Shown in pieces: positions 42,439 through 51,387 of a stretch of 64,000 nt of DNA (positions are counted from its first letter, which is position 1; the number at the start of each line of letters is the position of its first letter). Below the pieces are notes generated by a model. The model was not told the origin of the DNA. It was given only the letters and a program-made list of their open reading frames with translations, and did no database searches. The translations under genes and the position numbers were made by a program. Source of the DNA: Oscillospiraceae bacterium (lineage in GTDB: Bacteria; Bacillota; Clostridia; Oscillospirales; CAG-272); NCBI GenBank assembly GCA_015064385.1, contig SVSI01000005.1, forward strand, positions 1 through 64,000, given 5' to 3'.

Positions 42439-43179
42439 ATGTACGACAACAACAATATGGAGCTTGATTACTATCCCGAAGAGGAAAAGAAAAAGCCCTC
42501 GCTCGTCGGAAGCATATTGAAATATACCGTCACCGCGTTTATCGTGCTCGTGTTTGCACTCGTTTTTTTCAGAATAGCCATAGCAAACGACACAAAGCTT
42601 GCAAAGAGCTTTATATGGACTCCCGAAAGCGTTGCGGCTTATAACGAAAAGGGTTCTCTCACCGTTATATCGCAGGAGCTCTCCGGATACACCCTGCGCG
42701 ACGAGAACGGTACGGTCATCGAGAGCGTCAGCTACGACGAGCTCTCGGAGGACGGTCTCTTCAAAACGGGCAATTTTATGTACGTTAAAGAAACTAAAGA
42801 GCTTCTTGTCACCGTGCGCTACAACGATACGTGCGAGGAGGAATTCTGCAAGGCGTATTCGCTTGATCCGAACGCGGGCGAGATCTTCGTTTTTGAGCTG
42901 ACTGACGGAGAGAAGACATACGGCGAATACTCCTTCGTAACGGACGAACGCTTCGTTTATCACTATAAGCGTCTGATATTCAAAAACGTTGATCTGGACA
43001 GCGCGGGAAAGCTCGTCCTTATCGGATACAGCGTCGGAAATCCCGACAGAGAAAAGCCGGCAGTCAAAATGACCGTTTACGACTCCAATATCGAGACAGA
43101 GGCGGTAAAGCTCGACAAATATCTGCCCGCAGAGACAACCGGCGACCTTGATACGCCTCCATACGTCAAATTCGACTGA
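42439..43179 (+). CDS. Unrecognised membrane-anchored protein
   Basis: A 246-aa protein with an acidic N-terminal segment (LDYYPEEEKKKPS), one membrane segment (~residues 22-47, VTAFIVLVFALVFFRIAI) and a ~200-residue outer domain of mostly beta-type sequence (VISQELSGYTLRDENG, LLVTVRYND). The ATG at 42439 is chosen for AAAGGAG 8 bp upstream; the ORF-track start overlaps that site. It is 27 bp from the zinc-ribbon-like gene and probably co-transcribed with it. No family recognised. It may be an envelope protein of Clostridia; inference only. Confidence 0.75.
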   Translation: MYDNNNMELDYYPEEEKKKPSLVGSILKYTVTAFIVLVFALVFFRIAIANDTKLAKSFIWTPESVAAYNEKGSLTVISQELSGYTLRDENGTVIESVSYDELSEDGLFKTGNFMYVKETKELLVTVRYNDTCEEEFCKAYSLDPNAGEIFVFELTDGEKTYGEYSFVTDERFVYHYKRLIFKNVDLDSAGKLVLIGYSVGNPDREKPAVKMTVYDSNIETEAVKLDKYLPAETTGDLDTPPYVKFD

Positions 43180-43206
43180 AAAATATTATAAAAGGATCTT
43201 TACGAT

Positions 43207-43857
43207 ATGATACTCTCACCCAAAGAAACGGTAATAGCATACAGATGTCCGCACTGCGGATCGGGAATAATGAGCGTCGTCGGCGCATTCGCGCTTTCGG
43301 GCGACCTCATCAAATTAAAGTGCTCTTGCGGACACAGCGAGCTTCAGATCTCGCGCACGTCCGACAAACGGCTTCGCCTGACAGTTCCCTGTCTCGTATG
43401 CCCCAAGCCGCACGTTTATACGATAGGACAGAACACTTTTTTCTCGCGAGACGGAGTTTTTACCCTCTCGTGTACGGTAAGCGGTCTCCCGCTCTGTTTT
43501 ATCGGAACCAAGGATGGCGTTTCAAAGGCACTTGACGAGGCAACCGAGGAGCTCAACGCTCTTTTGGAGGATGCGGGACTCGACACTCTTGACGACATAA
43601 AAGAGCACAACGACTCTGCCGATCCGTTTGATGCAAGCATAGACGACATCATAAGATACACAATCTGCGAGCTTGAGGACGAGGGCAAGGTAAAGTGCAA
43701 ATGTCCCACGACTGCGGTTGCGGATTACCAGTTTGAAATAATCGAGGATACCCTCCGCGTTTTCTGCGAAAAGTGCGGCGCATCGGTAACCATCCCGATG
43801 TCAGACACCGCAATGGCACACGATTTTCTTATGTCCGATCACCTCGAGCTGACCTAA
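43207..43857 (+). CDS. Unrecognised zinc-ribbon-like protein
   Basis: A 216-aa soluble protein with repeated Cys pairs suited to bind zinc: CPHC (~14-17), CSC (~38-40), CLVC (~61-64), CKC and CEKC near the C-terminus. The spacing suggests two or three zinc ribbons. The middle (~100-150) is acidic and helical (DEATEELNALLEDAGLDTL). AAAGGA lies before the ATG and the gene follows the unrecognised membrane protein by 27 bp. It may bind nucleic acid or partner proteins. I recognise no named family. Confidence 0.75.
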   Translation: MILSPKETVIAYRCPHCGSGIMSVVGAFALSGDLIKLKCSCGHSELQISRTSDKRLRLTVPCLVCPKPHVYTIGQNTFFSRDGVFTLSCTVSGLPLCFIGTKDGVSKALDEATEELNALLEDAGLDTLDDIKEHNDSADPFDASIDDIIRYTICELEDEGKVKCKCPTTAVADYQFEIIEDTLRVFCEKCGASVTIPMSDTAMAHDFLMSDHLELT

Positions 43858-43975
43858 AAAAGCGTAACACTTTAGAGACCTCCTCATAGTATGGTATAGG
43901 GAAGGATATACAAAACTCCGACGTCCCCTTGGGACGATTAAAATCCCGAATTCCAAAAAATAGGAGGACTTTAAT

Positions 43976-44140
43976 ATGAACTGCCTTTGCAATCTTTTTG
44001 AAGATTCGACCACTTGGCTCATCATCATTGCCGCTATTCTTCTCTTCAATAGCTGCAACGGATGCGGATGCAACAACACCGGTTGCGGCTGCGGCAACAA
44101 CGGCTGCGGCAACAACGGTTGCGGCTGCGGATGCAACTGA
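43976..44140 (+). CDS. Cys/Gly/Asn-rich micropeptide (not in the ORF track)
   Basis: A 54-residue peptide missed by the ORF track. Its start has an ideal TAGGAGG 8 bp upstream. It begins MNCLCNLFEDSTT, has one membrane-length hydrophobic stretch (WLIIIAAILLF, residues 14-24), and ends in an array of Gly/Asn/Cys (NGCGCNNTGCGCGNN..). It contains 11 Cys residues. The gene is ended by a strong terminator. Such short hydrophobic Cys/Gly-rich proteins occur in Clostridia and Bacilli, some linked to spore coats, but the family is not established here. The Cys-rich tail might bind metals or form disulfide or thioether bonds; that is speculation. Confidence 0.75.
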   Translation: MNCLCNLFEDSTTWLIIIAAILLFNSCNGCGCNNTGCGCGNNGCGNNGCGCGCN

Positions 44141-44183
44141 GTAAAAGTTAAAGCGCACAGCGGAAGTACAAAACAACGGACAG

Positions 44184-44219
44184 GACCGAAGACGAGACGT
44201 CTTCGGTCTTTGCTTTTTT
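44184..44219 (+). terminator. Terminator of the Cys-rich peptide gene
   Basis: GACCGAAGAC..GTCTTCGGTCTTTGCTTTTTT. Confidence 0.85.
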
Positions 44220-44367
44220 GCGGCATTTTTTGTTAAAAATATCAAAAAATTACACCTCGTTTTTTACATATACTACTTTTTATTTTGCATATTGTATAAA
44301 AAAAGGAGCGCTTTTTAGTGCAATTTACTTAAATTTTGTTTTTTGCCCCGAAATTAGCGCTGTTTTA
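44220..44367. other. AT-rich intergenic stretch
   Basis: No gene. Mostly AT-rich, in front of the promoter of the surface protein. Confidence 0.6.
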
Positions 44368-44395
44368 TTGACTTTTCGCGCGAAAATGTTATAAT
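44368..44395 (+). promoter_or_regulatory. Promoter with palindromic operator, surface-protein gene
   Basis: TTGACT, 16-nt spacer, TATAAT. The perfect 14-bp palindrome TTTTCGCGCGAAAA (44373-44386) overlaps the end of the -35 box and fills most of the spacer, so a repressor bound there should block polymerase. The regulator is unknown. Confidence 0.65.
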
Positions 44396-44499
44396 ATAAT
44401 TACATATAAGAAATAGTAACTCTGCGTTTGAGGGCTTAATAAAGCGCAGCGATACTACGCAAACTATATGAAAATAATTCACTTGTGGAGGAATTCAAA

Positions 44500-46449
44500 A
44501 TGAAAAAGAGAATCGTAAGCATTATGCTCGTTCTTACCTTCGTGCTCCTTGCGCTCCCTATGAGCGTTTCGGCAGGCGAAGCTCACACGGGCTCGGCTAC
44601 GTACACGAGCAAATTTGCTGACTGGAGTGCCAAACTCGGTGGCATTTCGGCTATCAACGGCGGCGTGCTCCAGATCAACGCCTGGGATGAAAATTTGCCC
44701 ACCGCAAACAAGACAAACCCTAAGCATGCAAGACTTGCCATGTGGAACGGCGAGCTGGCAGAGGGCCGCTTCAGCGTAACCCTTGATACCGCAGGTATTC
44801 TTGCAGGACGCGGCGACGGAAACCCCGGAGCCAACGACACCGGAATCATCTTCGGCGGCAAGGGTATCAAGGCATACTCGGGCACCGGAAACATGAACAT
44901 CATCGAGAACAACTCGCAGTTCTATTTCCTTTACTTCGCAAAAAATAACATCAGTCTTGCTTTGGCGAACAAAGACAACTACGTTGATGCGGACAACGAT
45001 CCCAGCACTCCCGACACCCAAAAGGCGTGGATGGGTACCCAAAAGAACAGCGCAGGTCAAAACCTCAACGTTGACCTTAACGCAAAGTATAAATCTGCAT
45101 GGGATGCTGCCAAGGCGGCAGGAAAGGTTGAACTTACCGTTGCCTTCTCTACTGCAGGTGCATTCAGACTGTGGATCAACGGAACTCACATCAAGGAGCT
45201 GGACGCAGACAATCTTACTCCCTTTGGAACCGAGCTCGGCGTTCGTGCGGGCATGGGCTGGCACGTTCCTACCAAGATCCACGATTTCAAGGTTTACGGC
45301 GGACTTACCATCAAGACCGTTAGCGGAAAAGTAAACTATGATCCTATGACCTACACCTGGTCGGGAAGCCATACCAAGCACTACGACGGCAGCATTGCGG
45401 TTGCATACGCAACTAACCGCGTAGTTAAGAACGGCAAGATCGTAGTTATAGCTCAGCAGGTACCCGACGTTGCTCACACCGGCAACGCAAAGGACTGCGC
45501 CGCATATCTCGCAGGCGAGACCTGTACCGATAGCGCACACTACAAAAACAACTACTATATTGGTCCGATATTTAACGTAGAGAGCGACTCGACCTACTAT
45601 TTCCTTGCTATGAAGGATACGCAGGTAACCAAAAGCAGCGCACTCGGCCCGGGTGCAGTCAGCATTCAGACCAGAGTTTCCTCTATGGTAAACGGAAAGT
45701 GGACGGGAGACGCTACCGGCATCGGCTGGAAAGCAGTCAAGTACACGATCAACGCTCCCTACACTCCCGCAGATCCGATAACCTGGAACTCCACTACCGG
45801 CAAGATCACCTATCCTTCCGGATCGAGCAGCAATTTCTCACAAACCAACTATCAGGTTGCAGAGTGGACCAACTCTACTCCTCTGAGCGGCGGATACTAC
45901 GGATTCCGTACCGACGTTTATGACGACGCATACAAGACCTTTATGAATTCTATGGACGGCAAGTGGCCCTCGACCAGCGCTAACAGAAACGCGAACGAGG
46001 GTGCATGGGTTCAGTACTACGTTGTCAACGACCAGAAGGAAGCTATCGACCTTTCCCTCAGCACCGGAAATCTCGACCTTACAAACGTTGAAAAGAACAA
46101 GGAGTACTCGGTAACCGTATCTACCTTCCCCGCAGGATCGGTCGTTAACTCCGGCGATACCGTAGAGCTCGTTGGTAACGGCATTAAGACCGTTTCGACT
46201 AAAGACAACGGCAACGGAACCTACACCGTTAAGTTCAGAGCAACCAAGGACGGCGCAGTAGATATCGCAGCACAGGTTGACAACCACATTTTCGGAACGC
46301 TTACCTCTAACGCGGCAAGTGCAACCGTAGTTGACACCGGCATTACCGCACCTACCGGAGATGCAACCTTCCTTATCGGCGCAGGCGCAGCTCTTATGGC
46401 AATTCTCGGAACCGCTATCATTATCGGCAAAAAGAGAACGGTTGCTTAA
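44500..46449 (+). CDS. Secreted membrane-anchored LamG-like surface protein
   Basis: A 649-aa secreted protein. A signal peptide (~1-25, cleavage near SVSAG) leads to a LamG/concanavalin-like domain (~30-265, with VDLNAKYKSAWDAAKAAGKVELTVAFSTAGAFRLWING), a ~200-residue region with Cys pairs (KDCAAYLAGETCTDS), and an Ig-like beta domain (~505-605: VTVSTFPAGSVVNSGDTVELVG). The C-terminus is PTGDATFLIGAGAALMAILGTAIIIGKKRTVA: a hydrophobic anchor with a basic tail, preceded by TGD as in variant sorting signals. Whether a sortase uses it is uncertain. GGAGG precedes the ATG at 44500. The promoter carries a palindrome, so expression is probably switched. Confidence 0.8.
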   Translation: MKKRIVSIMLVLTFVLLALPMSVSAGEAHTGSATYTSKFADWSAKLGGISAINGGVLQINAWDENLPTANKTNPKHARLAMWNGELAEGRFSVTLDTAGILAGRGDGNPGANDTGIIFGGKGIKAYSGTGNMNIIENNSQFYFLYFAKNNISLALANKDNYVDADNDPSTPDTQKAWMGTQKNSAGQNLNVDLNAKYKSAWDAAKAAGKVELTVAFSTAGAFRLWINGTHIKELDADNLTPFGTELGVRAGMGWHVPTKIHDFKVYGGLTIKTVSGKVNYDPMTYTWSGSHTKHYDGSIAVAYATNRVVKNGKIVVIAQQVPDVAHTGNAKDCAAYLAGETCTDSAHYKNNYYIGPIFNVESDSTYYFLAMKDTQVTKSSALGPGAVSIQTRVSSMVNGKWTGDATGIGWKAVKYTINAPYTPADPITWNSTTGKITYPSGSSSNFSQTNYQVAEWTNSTPLSGGYYGFRTDVYDDAYKTFMNSMDGKWPSTSANRNANEGAWVQYYVVNDQKEAIDLSLSTGNLDLTNVEKNKEYSVTVSTFPAGSVVNSGDTVELVGNGIKTVSTKDNGNGTYTVKFRATKDGAVDIAAQVDNHIFGTLTSNAASATVVDTGITAPTGDATFLIGAGAALMAILGTAIIIGKKRTVA

Positions 46450-46463
46450 TTGACAACTTAAAG

Positions 46464-46497
46464 TAAAAAACGGCGGATCTTCCGCCGTTTTTTTGTT
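46464..46497 (+). terminator. Terminator of the surface-protein gene
   Basis: AAACGGCGGA..TCCGCCGTTTTTTTG. Confidence 0.88.
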
Positions 46498-46515
46498 TTT
46501 TCGCATCGGACCTTC

Positions 46516-46544
46516 TTGACAAAATCTACCCCGCCTGCTAAAAT
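46516..46544 (+). promoter_or_regulatory. Promoter of dtd
   Basis: TTGACA, 17-nt spacer, TAAAAT. Confidence 0.8.
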
Positions 46545-46572
46545 ATTCATATATCATTTACGAGGTACTTTT

Positions 46573-47031
46573 ATGATAGCAGTGATTCAAAGAGTTGATC
46601 GCGCAAGCGTTTTGGTAGATAATAATACGGTCGGAGAGTGCGAAAAAGGTCTTGCCATACTCCTTGGCGTTGCCGACGGCGACGGCAAGCAGGACGCAGA
46701 CGCTCTCGCGGCAAAGATCGCAAAGCTCCGCATATTTTCGGACGAAAACGGGAAAATGAATCTTTCTGTAACCGACGTTGACGGATCCGCGCTCGTTATA
46801 TCACAGTTCACTCTCCTTGCAAATTACGCAAAAGGAACCCGTCCCGACTATTTCGGAGCCGCCGCTCCCGACGAGGCAAACGCGCTTTACGAATATTTTT
46901 GCCGGATCCTTGGTGGTCTTATCGGCAAAGAGGTCGGCAAGGGCGTTTTCGGAGCAGATATGCTCTGCACTTTCGTCAACAACGGACCGGTCACCATAGT
47001 TATGGACAGCAAGGTACTTCTCAAAAAATAA
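46573..47031 (+). CDS. dtd: D-aminoacyl-tRNA deacylase
   Basis: A 152-aa enzyme removing D-amino acids wrongly attached to tRNA. It starts MIAVIQRVDRASVLVD, and has the catalytic VISQFTLLA motif and NNGPVTI with the Gly-cisPro pair that excludes L-amino acids. Full length. GAGG precedes the ATG at 46573; the longer ORF-track start runs through the promoter. Confidence 0.95.
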   Translation: MIAVIQRVDRASVLVDNNTVGECEKGLAILLGVADGDGKQDADALAAKIAKLRIFSDENGKMNLSVTDVDGSALVISQFTLLANYAKGTRPDYFGAAAPDEANALYEYFCRILGGLIGKEVGKGVFGADMLCTFVNNGPVTIVMDSKVLLKK

Positions 47032-47072
47032 TGCTTATTTGTAAATTTACAAACAAAAGGTCGTTTTGCTAC

Positions 47073-47101
47073 TTGCAAAGCGCCTTTTTTTATGATAATA
47101 T
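47073..47101 (+). promoter_or_regulatory. Promoter of the large amidase-like gene
   Basis: TTGCAA, 17-nt spacer, TAATAT. Confidence 0.55.
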
Positions 47102-47171
47102 AATAATGAATAAGTATCAGTATATGCTACATCTAATTTTACATAAATCCACCGCCAAAGGAAATATGCGT

Positions 47172-50100
47172 ATGGACAGCACAAAAACCAAGAAAATCAA
47201 AAAATCTCGAATATGGGGCGCAGTGGCACTTCTCTGCCTCGTTGCGACCGTTCTCGGAATCGTTTCGATAGCAATTTCTATGTTCTCGTCTCCCGAGCTT
47301 TCAAAAGCGGGAGAGTTTGACAGTATTTATATCGACGGCGTAACCCTTATTGAATATCACGGAGCAAAGTACTCGATCGACACAAACGGAAACGTATGGG
47401 AAGAACGGGACGAAACCGTCCGTCTCGTCTGCGCGGGTATCGGAGCAAAGCTCCTTGCCGTTTACAACGACAGAGTTTTCGTTCTCACCGAAAAGGACGG
47501 CGTGTCCGCAGTTTCAAAGCTCTCACACGAAAGCGGAAAGCTCTCCGACACGGTTTCGCTCGGAATCGCTCCGGTCACCGCCTTTTCTATGGCAGATGCG
47601 GGCATCTACTATATGAGCGGCGGCACAGTATCGCTTGCAAATAAAGATTCAAACAGCCGCGTTCTTGATCTTGGCTCGCTCGTTTACGACTGTGAAGACG
47701 ACGGCGACGGTCACGATTGCGAGGAAGAGGTGTCTCCCTCGAGTGCTTCAAGCTTTAGTATATACGACGAAAACTCGATCATTCTCTACGTTGAAAATCC
47801 TAATTATATCGACGAAACCGAGGTAGATGACGAGGAGATCATCGGAGAAAACCCAAAGCACATAACGTTCCTTTACGACTTTTCAAACGAAAGCGTATCC
47901 CGTTTCCAAGAAAACACGGAGGATTCCTCGGTAAACACCCTTTCGACCTCGGATACGATAACGGTCAACGGAGTAACCGTTCCCTTCGCCGAATATCCCG
48001 CAGGAACCTCGTATTTTACCAAGAACGGAAGGGCGTGTTCTTGCCACAACAGAAACAAATGTCTCGATAACGCCGCACCCTGTAACTGTCTCAGATACGT
48101 CAAGATAAACGGAAAAACCGTTGACCTCCTTTCCACACAGTGTATGGGATTTGCAAGATACTGCCAGCTCAGAATCTTCGGATATATGGACAAGTCCAGT
48201 GCCACTAAATTCACAAACGCACTCGGCGGTACGTGGGCTGCCGGAGATTTCTCCGCAAGCGATATTCAAAGAGTTTTTCTTGAATACGGCGAGGGTGGAC
48301 ATATAAGAATGAACGGACACTCCCTCTTCGTAATCTCGGTCAACGCTACCGGATTTACTACATACGAGTGTAACACCAGCAACAAGGACTGCAAGGTCTA
48401 TACGAGAAACTGGACGTGGGCGACCTTCTATAACTCAGCCAAGAAAAACGGCATAAATTACTACAAGATGCCCAAATCCTATAAAAACTCGGTGGGCGGT
48501 GTATCCTACCCCACGGGAGAATATCTTATCGAGGCAGACGGCGGTCTCCGTCTCAGAGAAAAGGCCACCACAAGCTCCTCTATTCTCGTGACTATTCCCA
48601 ACGGAACCCTCGTAACTATAAGCGAGACCGTCAAGATCGAAGGCGCAACCGTCAACGCTTGGTGGGGAAAGACCACGTACGGCGGAAAGACGGGTTGGAT
48701 CAGTCTTGACTATGCAACTCTTCAGTCCAAGATAATCGGAATAAATATCGTGACGCTGCCGAACCGTGTAACCTTCAGCGAGGGAGAGGCGTTCTCTTAC
48801 GACGGACTTCAGATAGCGCTCGATTATGCAAACGGAACGTCGTCAAGCGCGCTTTCCTCGGGATTCTCGGTAAGCGTTCCGAATATGGCAAAAGCGGGCG
48901 AATATACCGTAAAGGTCACATACTCAAGCTTCAGCGCAACGTACGAGATAACCGTAAAGAGTGCTGCTATAATGCCTACTGCGATAACCTTTGACCGTCC
49001 CACGATAACGGTAATGACGGGAGGAGAATTCATTCCCTCGTTCGGAATAGACTATAACGTTCTCCCCAAGGAAGCCAACGACAAAACGGTAGAGTGGTCG
49101 GTGGTAAGCGGAAGTCATCTCGTCTCGGTCGATAAAACCACCGGCGTTGTTACCGCAGTAAAAGCGAGCAGCGGCTTCGTTGAAGGATATGCGACCATAA
49201 GAGCCACCTCGCTCGCAGAAAACGCAAAGGGAGAGCGAGTAAACGTTTACGGCGACTATATAGTTGAGGTAATAAAAGCGACGAGCAACGGCGAATGGAG
49301 CCAGAGCGCATCCAACATTCCCGACGGCGTATCGATCAGTGATTATATAATCGAGTACTGTGCAACCGAGAGTGACTTTGCAAAAGGAAACTGGAAGCCA
49401 TATACCGAAAGCTCGTCCGAAACCGCGTATAAATACCGTTTCAAAAACGCGTATAAGCTTACGTGGTATTACGATCTCGGCAGTGCAGACGGCACGATCG
49501 AGCTTCCGTCAAGCTTCGGATTTCCCTCCTCCGTAATGATCGGAGATCAGGTATATATTTCCAAGCTTAAGGCGGTAACACAGACCAACAAGATCTTTGC
49601 AGGTTGGTTCACCTCGGCAGAGGCGGCAAGAGATCTTGACGTTTCAAAGGCGTATAAGGGTGCGGAAATAATCGAAGATACAGAGTTTTTTGCGGGATGG
49701 ATAGATCTTTCCGCAGAGGAATTTCTCGTAACCGCGGCGGACGAGGATCCGGCTCACGCGTCAGGATCGCGATTTATGGCGTTCGGAGTTTTCGGCTCGG
49801 ACGTTAACGTCAGTGACACAAACGGAGGTCTCCGTTTCTACGGACATATCAGCACACCCCTCAAAAAGGTGCTTTCGTCTATAAGCTCCTCTGGCGTTGA
49901 ATACGGGATGGTCGTACAGATAGCCGCCAACACGTCGGAAGAGCTGCGAAGCTCCACCGGTGCGGGCTACGTTCAGGACGGCCACTCGATAGTTGTTGAT
50001 GCAGACCTCAACTTTGGAACGTATAAATTCGACGAGGGCAACGAATACACCGTATTCACCACTCTCGTTACCAACATTCCTCTTGAAAATGCCAAGACCG

Positions 50101-50330
50101 AGATAGCGGCAAGAGCGTTTATCGTTTACAGAGACGCTAACGGAATCCGTCGCGCCTTCTATTTCACGAACACTGCAGAGAATACAGAACGTCTCTCGCT
50201 CGTTGCTATGGGAGTAAAGACCTCTATGTACGAGCAGGCAGAACGCCTTTTTAGCACGGTAAGCGACGAAGAAAAAGATTGGCTCAAGGAAAACGTACTC
50301 GGACACGGATATAAGCCGAAGGAAGATTAA
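47172..50330 (+). CDS. Large membrane-anchored cell-wall protein: amidase-like, SH3, Ig-like domains
   Basis: A 1052-aa protein anchored by an N-terminal membrane segment (~15-37) with the rest outside. Residues ~45-260 resemble a beta-propeller-like sensor region. At ~315-440 lies a Cys/His hydrolase-like domain: STQCMGFARYCQLRIFGY has the candidate nucleophile Cys, and HIRMNGHSLFVISV the candidate His, as in CHAP/papain-like wall hydrolases of Clostridia. An SH3b domain (~460-525, GGLRLREKATTSSSILVTIPNG), Big_3-like (~530-600) and Big_2-like (~605-715) Ig domains and a ~330-residue C-terminal part with a GWFT repeat follow. The ATG at 47172 is chosen for its 9-bp spacing to AAAGGA; the ATG two codons earlier is too close, and the 91 extra residues of the ORF track overlap dtd and the promoter. 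Wall remodelling is inferred. Confidence 0.75.
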   Translation: MDSTKTKKIKKSRIWGAVALLCLVATVLGIVSIAISMFSSPELSKAGEFDSIYIDGVTLIEYHGAKYSIDTNGNVWEERDETVRLVCAGIGAKLLAVYNDRVFVLTEKDGVSAVSKLSHESGKLSDTVSLGIAPVTAFSMADAGIYYMSGGTVSLANKDSNSRVLDLGSLVYDCEDDGDGHDCEEEVSPSSASSFSIYDENSIILYVENPNYIDETEVDDEEIIGENPKHITFLYDFSNESVSRFQENTEDSSVNTLSTSDTITVNGVTVPFAEYPAGTSYFTKNGRACSCHNRNKCLDNAAPCNCLRYVKINGKTVDLLSTQCMGFARYCQLRIFGYMDKSSATKFTNALGGTWAAGDFSASDIQRVFLEYGEGGHIRMNGHSLFVISVNATGFTTYECNTSNKDCKVYTRNWTWATFYNSAKKNGINYYKMPKSYKNSVGGVSYPTGEYLIEADGGLRLREKATTSSSILVTIPNGTLVTISETVKIEGATVNAWWGKTTYGGKTGWISLDYATLQSKIIGINIVTLPNRVTFSEGEAFSYDGLQIALDYANGTSSSALSSGFSVSVPNMAKAGEYTVKVTYSSFSATYEITVKSAAIMPTAITFDRPTITVMTGGEFIPSFGIDYNVLPKEANDKTVEWSVVSGSHLVSVDKTTGVVTAVKASSGFVEGYATIRATSLAENAKGERVNVYGDYIVEVIKATSNGEWSQSASNIPDGVSISDYIIEYCATESDFAKGNWKPYTESSSETAYKYRFKNAYKLTWYYDLGSADGTIELPSSFGFPSSVMIGDQVYISKLKAVTQTNKIFAGWFTSAEAARDLDVSKAYKGAEIIEDTEFFAGWIDLSAEEFLVTAADEDPAHASGSRFMAFGVFGSDVNVSDTNGGLRFYGHISTPLKKVLSSISSSGVEYGMVVQIAANTSEELRSSTGAGYVQDGHSIVVDADLNFGTYKFDEGNEYTVFTTLVTNIPLENAKTEIAARAFIVYRDANGIRRAFYFTNTAENTERLSLVAMGVKTSMYEQAERLFSTVSDEEKDWLKENVLGHGYKPKED

Positions 50331-50334
50331 AAAG

Positions 50335-50370
50335 CAAAAGACCGATGCGCTCGCATCGGTCTTTTTTATT
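50335..50370. terminator. Bidirectional terminator
   Basis: AAGACCGATGCG CTCG CATCGGTCTTTTTT-like stem between convergent genes. Confidence 0.88.
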
Positions 50371-50371
50371 T

Positions 50372-51265
50372 TCAGTCCTCGGTGGGACCGTTTATAACGA
50401 GTATATCGTCTCCGCCCTTTTCGTCTTTTACGAACTCGGCGTAGTCAACTCTGACTTTTCTCGGCTTGAACTGTTCGGGCGAAAAGTGGCTGTGGTATGC
50501 ACATACCCACTTATTTTCTCCGATCATTGCAAAGCTGTGGTGTCCGACTCCGACTACCGTCTCGGTGCGGCTGAGTATCGGGTTGCCCGCAAACTTTTCA
50601 AAAGGTCCGAGAGGACTCTTTGAAACTGCGTATCCGATAGCGTAGTACGGGCTTCTGGTGTGGTTGGACGAATAAGTCAGATAGTAAAGTCCGTTATGCT
50701 TTATAACGAAAGGTCCTTCTGCAACGCGGCAGTCGTAGGTCTCCCACTGCTGATCTCCCGCAACGACGAGAAGCTGCTCGCTCTCGAGATCGAGATCCAT
50801 AAGATCGTCGGTCATCTTCGCCGCATAGATCTTGTTTCCTCCGCCGAGACGGACGTAGTAAAGATAGGTCGTGCCGTCATCGTCAACGAGAAAATGTCCG
50901 TCTATTGCGCGGTCCTCGATAAGCCATCTCTTCTCTTGCTGCTTGAACGGGCCGAGCGGAGAGTCTGAAACCGCAATACCGAGATGCTCCTCTGCGGTAT
51001 ATACCATATAAAATTTCCCGTCGCGAACGGTCATCTCGGGCGCCCAGAAGCATTTGTCTCCCTTGACGTCCTCACAGTGAAGCGCGTATCCCTTGCATTC
51101 CCAATTTTCAAGATCCTCGGAAACGTAAACCTTGTAGCCGTCCGTCGCCGTGTCTGTAAGACTGTTCAAGGGCGCGTCCGGTGTTTGAGTGGTGGGATAG
51201 ATATAATATTTTCCTTCCCAGTAAAGTATATACGGGTCTGCGCCTAAAAAGAGCGGGTTTTTCAA
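50372..51265 (-). CDS. Glycoside hydrolase family 43
   Basis: A 297-aa five-bladed propeller glycosidase without signal peptide. The GH43 catalytic carboxylates fit: base Asp in LFLGADPYILYW, the modulating Asp in RAIDGHFLVDDDG and acid Glu in VAEGPFVIKHNG; GVGHHSFAMI supplies the blade-five His. GH43 enzymes release arabinose or xylose from plant polysaccharides. The start is the TTG at 51265, 8 bp behind GGAGG (51274-51278); the ORF-track start at 51280 overlaps that site. It is probably cytoplasmic and acts on imported oligosaccharides. Monocistronic. Confidence 0.88.
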   Translation of the reverse strand: MKNPLFLGADPYILYWEGKYYIYPTTQTPDAPLNSLTDTATDGYKVYVSEDLENWECKGYALHCEDVKGDKCFWAPEMTVRDGKFYMVYTAEEHLGIAVSDSPLGPFKQQEKRWLIEDRAIDGHFLVDDDGTTYLYYVRLGGGNKIYAAKMTDDLMDLDLESEQLLVVAGDQQWETYDCRVAEGPFVIKHNGLYYLTYSSNHTRSPYYAIGYAVSKSPLGPFEKFAGNPILSRTETVVGVGHHSFAMIGENKWVCAYHSHFSPEQFKPRKVRVDYAEFVKDEKGGDDILVINGPTED

Positions 51266-51298
51266 TGTTTTGTCCTCCAAGCCGTGATCTATACGCCT

Positions 51299-51327
51299 AT
51301 TTTATCAGTTATCTCGCAAAATGTCAA
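51299..51327 (-). promoter_or_regulatory. Promoter of GH43
   Basis: Minus strand TTGACA, 17-nt spacer, TAAAAT. Confidence 0.8.
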
Positions 51328-51347
51328 GCAGACAGCCGTCTTTTTGA

Positions 51348-51387
51348 ACTAAAAACAGCCCGCTTTTTCCGAGCGGGCTGTTTTTAG
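51348..51387 (-). terminator. Terminator of the rubredoxin operon
   Basis: ACTAAAAACAGCCCGCT..AGCGGGCTGTTTTTAGT: long perfect stem flanked by A and T runs, so it may work both ways. It abuts the rubredoxin stop codon. Confidence 0.88.
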
